Below are positions 43,401 to 55,400 of a DNA stretch of 64,000 nt, in pieces. The translations under genes and the position numbers were made by a program. The stretch is taken from contig NW_014577427.1 of NCBI RefSeq assembly GCF_000485595.1, positions 166,896-230,895 on the forward strand, given 5' to 3'. This DNA is from Priapulus caudatus (lineage: Eukaryota > Priapulida > Priapulimorpha > Priapulimorphida > Priapulidae). Under the pieces are notes generated by a model that did no database searches, had not been told where the DNA came from, and saw only the letters and a list, made by a program, of their open reading frames with translations. Each line of letters opens with the position of its first letter. The first letter of the stretch is position 1.

Positions 43401-46400
43401 TTTACTTTAGCCTCTGTTTAAATATATTTAAAATGTGGTGAACCGACGTTTTCTGCATATTGTAGAAATCAAACTATGTAAGACCATTGATACTACCTTT
43501 TAATTGTCATGCTTTAGGGTTTGGTTTGATGAACTGATGACAATGTGGGAAGCATGTCACAATGTACCATCCTGGGAAGTCGTGAGTAATCCTTAACACC
43601 TAGATGCTTGCCATGTACCTCTCAAACAAGATTTCTAAAGTTGATTCAATCGTTTTTCTTATGGTGGTCATTGCGCGAACGATTATATTTAATATTCAGC
43701 CATATTTTGACACCATGTAAGCTTACTAATTATGGAAGGCCACATGTTCACACCATAAAAGTATCCCAGAGCTTGAACTATACATAAGTGGAATGTCAAT
43801 TTTTTTAGCATAATATAGTCCTTTACCAAGTAATATGTACAGACATACTGTGTGTGTGGCTGGATGTACTGTACTAATTATCTTATAGCCATACAGTGTT
43901 TCCCCCGGCCAAAAAGATCTGTGAGGTGGTAAATTTTTTTGGGTGTGTTTGCGTGTTTCGAGGTCTTAGCAAAGCGAGCACTGCAGGTGCTTGAAATTGT
44001 TTGAAAAATGGTGCAATTTGGTGCATTCTAAGCTATTTTATGGCATTATAAGCACTGTTCTATGGAAGAACATTGATTTTCGTCAGCGAGGCGGTGTTTT
44101 GGACAAATTTCTGTGTGGCGGCGGAGAATTTGAGCGAGGCGGCCCGCCTCGCTTGTGTCAATGCAGGGGAAACACTGGCCATAGATAAGATATTACATTT
44201 CATACTTAGTTCATACCAGCAAGTGCGTGCACACAGTTAACAAAATGTAATAATAATTTTATTTACAGCATTTGATAAACCTATTTGCGAGAACGGCAAA
44301 AGATAATATCGGCTATATCGATTGGCAGCCTTACATATCAATGGTATGTTAACTTAATGATTGGTACGCACACACACGCACAGATACACGTTCATGCACA
44401 CATGCACAGACATACAGTAGTAGATCATTGAATAATTAATTGATATATTATATCAAGAGTAGATAATAACACATTATTGTGTTATTATCTACTCTTGATT
44501 ATATATATAGTAAAAAAATATTGATCCTCATGGATCAGTTAATGTTAGATTACGGGTTTTTGCTGTAAGGCCTAAGAAAAAAAGATGTTTGTTTCCGCTA
44601 ACGAGCTGAAAAAAATTGGACACGGTAGGCAGGGGAATTTTTTGTTATCAAATATATTTTATTTTTTTGTATTCTAACAATACTTGTTTTATACTCATAA
44701 CAGCCCATAAAAAATGTCTTCAAAGTCAAATCAATGCATTCACCAATCGATATCACGTTGTTGTTTTTTTATTGCTGATCACAATAAAAAGTTTCGCCAC
44801 GACCGTTTAAAATGGACTTGGTCGGGTTAGTGGAAACACTTTTTTTTTAGGCCTAAGCTCTTATTCACCACTTCTCAGATTTTCACGAGGATGATCCGTA
44901 GCTTCAACTTACCAGTGGGTTCCAGGCAGATCCAGGTTGGCCGTACAAACTGTAGCTTTGACATCGGTGCCACTGCCATGTGGATCGCCGCTATGATGGC
45001 AAGTTGTTTTTCCCGCGTATTAGCCAAATTCTCACTCTCAGTGAAATATATTATAATCGCCGTTAAGAAATTTCCTTGTCATAACTTGGGTGTGCAAGCA
45101 GCGTTGAGTGACACATGCACTATTTGTTATTGTTACACATGTACATGAGGTATTGAATGTCTGTGTGTTGTTGCCTGTAATTTGGAGGTGGTGTGTTACA
45201 GGGTGGAGGCCAGCCAACGGTTTCCTACATCCACAAGATGTTCCAAGCAATGGAGTCATATTTTCACCCGTCCAATACGGGAAGGTGGATCGTAAGTTGC
45301 AATTTTGACGGTGTTCTCGTTGCCCATGCGCTGAGTGTGTAAGTGTGTAGTGTAACGATATCTCTCTCATTCGTTTCACTTTGTTATTCTTGTTGGCTCT
45401 TATTTTTTGTCTTCTAATTCGTGTTTCGCCCTTGTTATTTACTGACACTCACCAGCTAGGACTGCATGCAAAATTCTCTCAGCTTTGTGTTTGTGCAAAT
45501 CTTGCTTTGTTGATAGTGAAATCTTAGTCTGGTTTTTATAAAATTCGTTAATCAAGAGTAGGATGGATATTATTTTGCAGGAGATTACTGCATGAAAAAA
45601 ATAAGGCTGTATTTCTATAATAGTACATCTGCTTGACTATAGTATATAAATCATGCTGACATTTTGCATTGCAGCTGAAACTTCAACGCCTCATGGCGAA
45701 GCTCACGGCTGGCCTGGTTCGAAGACTGAACGAGTGAGTCTTACACGGTTATCTTTGTGTCTTCCATAACTTCATGAAAGTAATAACGATGGATGATAAT
45801 CTACGCAATCATACTCTATTAGATCTATGCAATAAGTGTACGTCTCAGGGAATCGTACTCGTAGATTTGACGAACATTCGATTGCAGTCTTAACGTGTAC
45901 ATCTCGCACTCATAATTTATCCACCAAAATGATAATTTATTCGACATTTTTACTCTAATAAACACCACCGATATTCTAACCCCCACAACGTGTCCCCCCC
46001 CCTCCCCTGCGTACGTACGCTGACGTCGTCAACCTGACTAAACGCTAGATCGCTGATCGTTCACCCCACAGGGAGCGCCACCAGAAGCGGTCGTGGGTTC
46101 CCGCCATCCCCGCCGGGCATTGTCTCGGCGAGGCGGAGATCACGGAGTTTGTCGAGGCTGTGAAGCCGGTGGTGATGCTGTCGATGTTCAGCAAGGCAGG
46201 CAGCGGAGACTGCGCAGGGTCGCTGCAGAACCTCAGCACTGTGAGGCCTGAACTCGTCATCCCGCCCCTACTAGAGCAGTACGTGTCACTGTGGAGAGTT
46301 TGGGGGGTGTTTAATATTTTATTTTTTTGTTAATTTTAATTTTAAGTTAAACCGAGTTTGTTTTTTAAACCAACGCCAGTTTTTTGTTGTTTTTAATTTA

Positions 46401-49400
46401 TGAATGAAGCCAGTTGATGATAATTAATTCAGCCGCTGCTGGAGCAGTACGTGTCGACGATGAGAGAGACGTTTAATATTTGATTTTGTGTGTGTTAATT
46501 TTGGTTAATTTTTAATTTTTTAATGTTAATTTTTGAAATTTAAATTAAACCAGTTGATGATAATTAATTGAGCTGCTGCTAGAACAGTACGTGTGGATGC
46601 CGAGAGAAGCATTTAACATTCATTTTATTGAAATTACTCGTGAAACCAGTTTCTGATAATTAATAGTATGTAATTACTTGATAAATAATTGAGCCACTTC
46701 TAGGGAAGTACGTTTGGATGTAAACGAAAGTTCATTCTAATCAGATTTTGTGGTATGGACCCGTAAAACCAGTCGCCGATAATTTATCTATTGAGTTGAG
46801 GTGCTTCCAATTGTACGCCTAGTCTAAAGTATTAGATGCCTCGTTAAATACAATATGAGTGGTTTTTCCGTATTTAATTAATTAATTGATTAAATTATTA
46901 TTACTCATTTACTTTATTTCATTATTAATTCAATAATAATTGTAATAGAATCTAAATGTATATAGTATAGATTTTGCGTGCGTGCGTGCGTGTGTATTAA
47001 ATAAATGAATAATTGCTAATAATTGATTATTGAGTGATTCTCCTAACCTGACGTCACCGTGCGACGCTGCAGGCTGTACCCGTCGTTGACGACGCTCACT
47101 GAGCCACATCGCCTCGTCTCTACGATGAACTGTGTTGTGGCGGTGTCACGCAGCATGCTACGCACGCAGGAGCGCTACAGCGAGGGTCGCCATCACTTCC
47201 TCCCCCTACTCATGCTCTGTCTGCCCGGCATCGACTCCAACGACATCAAGAAGTCCATGGTGCGTCGCTTTAAGCTGGGTTTACACTATCAACTTTTTGC
47301 TGAAAAGTTAACGAGCTGATAAACTTTTCAACTAATCGACCGAAAGTCGCCAGTGTAAACGTAAAATTTGGGTGCTCAACAAGGTGATAGCAACTAGTTG
47401 AGAGAATAGAACATGTTTAATTTCTCAACTTTTGGTCAGAGATTTGATCAAATTTTTGCCAATCGGCCACTCCGATAATGGCAATCAGGAGGTATGTCCC
47501 TCCACTCAGGGGGTGAGCGCGTTTTTGCTATCAGCGCCACACTGGTGCCAATTCAACTACAGGTCAAATGTTGAAACGTTTTGGCGACTCGCAATCGATA
47601 ACGTAAACACTTTAAACATCTGATAGAAAGGTTGATAGAACGTTGAAAAACTTATCATCTCATTGATTTTCGAAAGAAGTTTGAACATTGAACTCGTTGA
47701 AGTTTTGCACATCGTCGCTCAACAAAGCGTGAAAGCTAGATATTTCTTGCTGAAAATACGAGTCGGGTTTTTAGGATGGTTTTCGTTTAAAATGGAAAAC
47801 TTGATTAGAAAATATCATTAATATTAATTCAAATCAACGTTATTGTAGTTCTAAATTAAACATGTTGGAAATTCAGTATCGATTCTTTAAGCTTTCAGCT
47901 TTAAGCTTTTTTTTGCAGGGGTTTTCTTAACTGCCAATCCTATTATGTGTGTAGCTAATGTGAGAGTTGCTTGAGGCGTGCGCACGTGTCATTTGTCACG
48001 TGCAATGTCGTTCTCATTTGTAGGTGACGTTTCAACTGATTTCAACATTCGTCACTCTTGTCCCCCTGGTGGACTGCTCGTCGGCAGTGCAGAACCGGAG
48101 TGACCTGAGCGAAGTAAGAGCTGTTCACTTAATTTTATTTGATCTACACTAAGTACAGCACACAATCTATTATCCGAAATTCTAAAAACCGAAAAGCTTT
48201 GAAAATCGTTTTAAAAGTTTTATCGTGGAAGTTGTCTGCACACCAAAGCTCGTGTTTGGCTGCACAAGGTTCACTGCAGATGTGTTTGTGTTACTCATAC
48301 ATATTATCAACAGTACATAATAGAGAAAAGTATGACATCGTTTTAACAGCGTTTTGCATAGTTTTCAACTTGTAAATATTCTATCAATATGTGAATAAAT
48401 ATATTCAAACTTTACCTTGTTTTCGTCTATGATTCTTCCTTAATCATAATGACACCACTCAAATTACTGAAAATCGTATGTGTTCTCAAAAAAGGTTCTT
48501 TGAATACGCCACGGTTTCACACAGTTCCGAAACTTGGCATGTATTCGGCTCATGTCTGATATGCGGCGGCAGGCACGCAGTTGTAAGTACGGGATGCTGG
48601 GGCTATTGCTGGGATATTTAGCGTAAGCACAGCTACAGCAACTGTTTCGGCTTCCTTATCATCAGGAACACGTATGGCAAACACAGTAAAATAGCTCTAG
48701 TTCGCCGTGAGCACACATTTATTTTTAGGGCATGCTGGAAACGTCCACCGCTGAATACAATACTGATGCCATAAATCTCGCCCAGACCCCAGGCGTTCCG
48801 TCATAGACAATCGAACACTAATACCCATAAGAAACCTTGCCGCTCGACACAGTGCGCTTCATTTGGGAAAACTGGTGTGAAACGTGTCGTACCTCTCAAA
48901 GAAATTTTTAGAACACATACGATTTCCAGGTAAACCTTGGTGGTCATATGATTAAGGGAGAATCATAGCCGAAAGCCAGAGGTAAGTTGAATATAGTTAT
49001 TACACTATTGATAGACTCATCTTCCAAGTTGAAAACTATGTGTCATACAAACGGTGTCATACTCTTTCTAATTATGTATCTTAATATATACTGGTCCAGT
49101 TAAGGCACTCTGCTGTTGAAAATTTGGGGTTTTAGTACTGGCTAGTTGGCAGGATAACTACGTAAATGTATATGCTGTAGCGTCAGCTACCATTCCGAAA
49201 TCCAGAAAATTCCGAATTTCGAAACGTGTCTGGTCCCAAGCGTTTCGGATAATAGATTGTGTACTGTACTTAGTTCGGGGGTTAAGTGAGTAGCTGATTA
49301 TTGTTAGCCATTCATGGTATTTGGGTTTGAGTTATTGGATGAGCAAACGTGGTTGGGGCTCACCCAGGAATAGGAAGGATGTAGTGACCCCATTCGTTTT

Positions 49401-52400
49401 TAATTTCAGGAGGAAAAGGAACTTTGTTCGGCAACAGCTGGTTTCGAAGACTTCGTTCTGTTATTCATGGATAGGTAATATACCAATATTCATGTCTGGT
49501 AATAGCTAAAGTTCTATACTCAACAAGTCTTCAAAACATGGTGTTCGTATACATATATTTCTCATATATTTCATATATATAGAGTACAATTCTCTGCGTT
49601 TGACGCGATATCTTTTTAAAACATCAAAATTTGTATTCACGGATGGTAAGTTGAAGTTGGTAATTCTTCTAGCCCATCTGACCACAGTTGTACAGTGACA
49701 GTGTGAATGTACACAATGAAGCGTAACTATGATCAATGTCTCTGACATTTTGATAGTTCAATAGACAGTGTTTTATGCTGCAATGTTGCCTTAAAAGATT
49801 CAAGGCAACAATCGTGGTGCAACGAACTTGGACATGCAGCTCACAACATAACTCGTGTGAATAAGCCCAGTTTCCTGAGAAATCTGGCAGCAGATGGTGC
49901 CACTAGTCACCTTTTCTCCCCTCGTGTGTTGGCAGGTGTTTTGAGTTGGTGCGTAACAGCAGTGTGGTCGCCGGCTCGCAGCACCACACCGCCAACGCTC
50001 ACGACAAGATGAACGCCGAGGAGAGCATGCTGGAGGTCGGCATCAGCTCCACCATCAGCGCCGTGCTGACGCAGTGCTCGCGTGAAATCTACGACGTACG
50101 TAGACGTAGGGGTCCATTCAGGTCCTGAAAAATATATAAAAAATGTCCTGTAATTGTAAAAGAGGTATGTTATAGTCGATTATAATTTTGGTCGTAGAAA
50201 TTCCTGGGAATTTAGCATAGTAATGTGCTTGCAAACCTTGATGAAAATACAATGCACTTATCTCCATGCACTAAAGTTCTTTTAGAAATCTTACTATAGG
50301 TGACGTCACAAACTTGGCTTTCACGTTTTTCAGGCCGCAGTGCAAATGCTATTCAACTTTGTCTGCAACAACGTGTTTGAGGTTGCCGTCGCGGGCAAGT
50401 TTGTCGCCAACATGTGTCGGGCTGCCACCAAGTCTAATCCCCAGGTCGCTCTGAAGTTATTCGTCCCGCACTTTCACAAGGTCATTGTGCAGCTAACGTC
50501 AGGTATGGGGAATTGCATCTCATAAGATGTCATTCCGTTTTTATTTCTTGTTATCTGAACATTTATTGACCAAGGTCTGACTGGCAGGAGTTAACGCCTC
50601 TGGTACAGTGCGTTTGTCGTATGCTTTAATGTCACTTTCCTATCGTGTAGCTAGTGCTAGATGTTATCACAGTGTTAATGTCAGTCGTGGTTCTACACGG
50701 ATTACTTGGTTACTCGGTTCACGCATGGTCGTTAGGTGTATGTGCAGGGGCCCATTGTCAGAAACAAAGTTAGTATAAATATTAGTCTTAACATTAACTT
50801 TTTCTCTTAGACTGTCAACAGAAACATGATGCAATTACAAGATCGAAAAGTCATAGCAAATTTCCGAGAACTTTACTAAACAAAATTCTGTCAATGGTCC
50901 ATAAGGAAATGTTAATGTTAAGACTATTTAAGACTGATTTTTTCCAGACAACTGGGCTCTGCCTTCCAGTGCCGTGCCACCAGGTTAAATCGCGTTAATG
51001 TACTGAGTATGTTTGTCAGACTTGCAACATACTTGGACTTATAATGATACTGTATACCAAAAAAACACTGCACACAATTTTTAAGATGTTAGTACGTGCT
51101 CTCGCACCAGCGTGAGTTGACCCTGTTACACGAAGCTCGACTTTTTTTCGCAGGCGAAGATCTTAAGGAGGAGGCAGCAGACACAGAGCTTCTGTGGACA
51201 CTACAGCTACTTTGTGAGGTGAGTACCATCAGGGTAGAGGCTATCAGTGTCCCTACAGTCAGGTGTCGGTGCTTGTCATGCTATACCCTTGGTTAACTTG
51301 ATTGCAGCCTGACTGTCAAGTCTGACGCAAAGTAATATGTTAGAATCGATTAAAATTCGAGGTGAAAAATTATAAACGAAAAATTAAAAGTCTGTGAAAC
51401 ATGAAGTCTCGATGCCTTTCTCCCCATGTCTGTGTTAGAATATCAGATGAATTGTGAAATTGGATGAGGAATTGGTGAAACGTGAAGCCACAACTTGGCT
51501 TGCTTGACCATGTGAGCAGTGGTAGGAACAGGGAGATGTGGGTTGCTTGGCTGGGCTGGAGATGGCGGGGAAGATCACGAGTGATGAGACCATGGGGAAG
51601 GAAGGCAGGGTGGGTTCTACTGGGCTAGAAGCATGGGAGGTACAAGCAAGGGATGTTAGGCGTGATGATAGAGAGCAAGGCCACAACTCCCATGCTCTGT
51701 TTAAATTGTTATGCTCATGAATTTCATGTTAATTAGATAATAAATATATTATCCACGGTGCATCTCCCCACGCTTCTGTTATAATTTAGTATGAATTCTG
51801 TAATTGGATAATAAATCGATTATCCACGGTGCCCATCTCCACATGCCTTTGTTAAAATTATTTGCTTATTGAATTTCCGAATATAGTTAGTACTATTGGC
51901 GCCGCCATTCAGAACGAATCGTAAAATTTGACGATGAACTTGGTCGCGAATCACGAAGCTACGCCGCCCGCTCACCCTCCTCCCTCACTCTCTCTCTCCT
52001 CATAGGTGATGCGCAGCAACGGGCGGGAGCTGCTGCCGTGACCGACCTCGCAGGATCCGCTCGATGTGGACCTGCCTAGCGCGAGCTCTTTGCGATGCGC
52101 TGCGTCGGAGCTCATCCGTGAGGAGTCTGCGGTGGGGGTGGTTGTAGCTTCGCCGGCCTGACGCTGCGCAACCTGCTCAAGTCGCTCACGCTCGTCTACC
52201 CGAACGGAGTTTGGGGTCCGCTGTGCATGCGGGCGGCTATGCGGGTTCCATGTTATCGTGCCGCCCGCACGTAGGTGTCTAGCCTGGGTCTGATAACTTT
52301 TGGGGTGGGGGGGGGGGTGTGAGTGGGGTGTGTGGGGGGGGGGGGGGGGGGGGAGTGTGGAGTGGGGGTAGTGGGGGGAGTGGGGAGGGCGAGTGGAGGG

Positions 52401-55400
52401 GGGGGTGGGTGGGGGGCGGAGGTGGTGTGGGGATGGCGGGAAGGTGAGGGGGGGGTGTGGGAGGCGTGGGGAGGGCCGTATCGAAGCATATATGAGGGCA
52501 AGCCGACTAGCGAGGCGAGAAAAGGGAGGTAGACCCACTGACTACTTACTCTAAACATGAGTGATGGTAGGGTAAGAGGGATGTGAGGCCACTGGTGGGT
52601 GTGGGGATGGATATGGAGAAAGAGTTGAGGGAGTGAGAAAAGAGAGGTAGGACCCATTGACTACCTACTTCTAAACGTGAGCAGTGGTAGGGACAGGGAG
52701 ATGTGGGTTGCTTCTGGGTGGAGATGGGGGAAGAACGAGTGATGAGACAGAGGGAAGAAGGAAGGCAGGGTGGGGTTTACTGGGCTAGAAGGCATGGAGG
52801 TACAGCAAGGGAGTTAGGGTGATTGTAGAAGGAATGAAAATAGGGATGTAGGATGGGCTGAGGGAGTGAGTTGACTGATAGAGGTTCGACACTGTAGACA
52901 GTAATCTAACAATTCACTCGTTGCAAATGTTGCGGGTAGCTGTTGGACGTTGGTAAGAGTCCGGCGTGATGACACACGACACGTCAGTGTTGAGTCCGAG
53001 CGTGCGTGAGTGTCAGCCCACCTACAGACACGCACGCAGTCACACACTTCTTCTATAGGACTGGTGCATAGAGGGAGACGTGGACAACCTGAACATCAGC
53101 TGGCATATACCGAGCGTGGAGGAGAAACAGTTTGCACAGGAGATTCTGGACACGTTCATGCAGCCAGCCATCGCGCGTCTCAACTCCGTCTCCGACGATA
53201 CGAATCTTTCAAGGTGACAATTATTGTGCCAATTAATGGCTTCTGAGCCATATTGTGATACTAATCATAAGTATTTCTATAGACAGTTGTTATATAAACT
53301 GTGTGGTGCTGGACTGTTAACTATTATACTTCTAAGTTTTTTTTTCTTAGTGTTGACATTATGTTTACTAGGATATCGACACCAAAACTTCAGTAAACTG
53401 CAAGCTTAGGGTAAAAAAAGAGTGTTTAGTAAGGACCTGTGCTATCAGAGTGCATTTATGCACACATGGTTTGTGACCATGGCTGAGGCAGCATGTATGA
53501 CATGTTATCGTGATCTTGTAGGATTGAGCTGCAGGAAGACCTGAACCTGGTGCTAGAGTGCTTGCACGGAGCCGGGGCTATGTTACCACTACTCGATGGC
53601 GAGCCAGTCCAGCTGTGAGCGCCATCTACATGTTTTTCGATAATTACATTACTATTGTTTTATTATTTATGTATATATTTCTTTTTTATTATCTAATTAT
53701 TAATTCTTTAAATGTATATTATTAGTATCATACTGATGCTAGTGTCAGTAATATATGCAATATGCATTCTAACATGTGCATCGCCAGCTGTGTGTTTTTA
53801 GCTCATCTGACATAGTCAGATGCAGCTTGTAGAATCGCATGATCGTCCGTCCGTCTGTCCGTCCGTCCGTCCGTCCGAGCGTCCGAGCGTCCGTCCGTCA
53901 ACAGTTGGGCACAAATCTTAACCGCTCGACGTACGGTCACGATATTAANNNNNNNNNNTATTAATATATATTAATATTTATTTTATTTATCTATATCATA
54001 TATGATGCATCTTTATCTATTTTGTATCTGTGGTTTTTTGTGAAATTTTTCCAAGCTGTGCACATGAGAAGAGGTGTCGCCAATGAAGATATAAACTAAG
54101 TAACTAACTAAGTCGATAAATCAAGCGCGTGTTTATCGTAAATTGCTATGTATTATGCTTTGTTTACGTGTGTACGCGTCATCTGTCTCCCCACAGTGTA
54201 GTAAAATCTCTTTGCTGCTGTCCTGTAGATCTACTTGGCTGTTCTCAGCTATCAAGGTGTGCAGCGTGATGACTTTGATACGAGGTGGAAGAGCTTTCAC
54301 ATAGTCAAGAAGGCGATGGAGAATAAGGTATGTTACCACAGATACAGCAACGGTAGTGGGCAGTGGGGTATGCATGGCTCGCAGGTAGAAACTGAAACTG
54401 CTGCAAATCTGTCCGTGGATTTCACATTGTAGATATAATTTAGTCTGGTATTATTGCCAAATATATGGAAACTAAATAAGCTAATAAAATTGAATTTACA
54501 AAAACACTAAAATTTTAAAGTACTACTAACGTTTTTCTATGCAGTTGATGGGGAACAAGAGGCATATCCGAGCTCTACTGATAGACAGAGTTGTCTTGCA
54601 GCATGAGGTGGGTACATTCCTACGATGTTTTGCTATGCTCTATGTTGTAGCCACTATCAAGTTTAAATTGATGCTCTTTATTTATTACTATTGAAATTTT
54701 TTGTTTACTTGGTTTTGGTCAGTTCTCAGTTCTGGTGTTATAGAGAAGGGGTTGTTATACTTATCATGCCTCACAAGCCAATTATTCTTTTGTGGCTAAC
54801 ATATTGTGATGATTATGAAATTCATACTTGATAATGTTGAAAAATTAAGCATCTCGAGCAATAAAAATAAAGTTGTGAGTCGAATTTTGGAAAGATCAGA
54901 GAAATTTGGGAAAAAAACAGCAGCATGTTGTAACAAGAAAAATGTCCTGCGCATATATTTCATTGCTCACAGAGTTTTTCTGCACATTTATTAGCGGAGA
55001 ATAATGGATAAATCAAAGTTCCAATTCACTGACCTGCACCAGAGGAGTTTAGAAGATTTATTCCTTCTCTCAACAAGTCGCTACAGTCAGGTTTGTCGTA
55101 ACAGAGAACATAACAATTTAAGATGCGATGCTTGAAAATGCAATACATCTTTTCTTGTGAATTCTACCTGTAGTTGCATTTGTCAGTCTCATCGTACGAA
55201 TCACTGGCATATTGAATTTCGATATACAAAATTATTCAATCAAAGTAAAAATCAATTTGGTGAAAAATCCATCGGCACTACACAATGAATCCATGGCCAA
55301 GGTGTATCTCACGGACGTTAAGCTACAAAGTCCGAGGGCATCCCTAACTCCTCAGTATGAACTTCCTCATTATTTTACTCCTGATCATACTTTTATTTTA

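Noticed and set aside
47059-47319. Single-exon gene at PSME4 exon 11
   Set aside because: The frame is exon 11 read into its intron; the exon ends at the GTGCGT donor at 47260.
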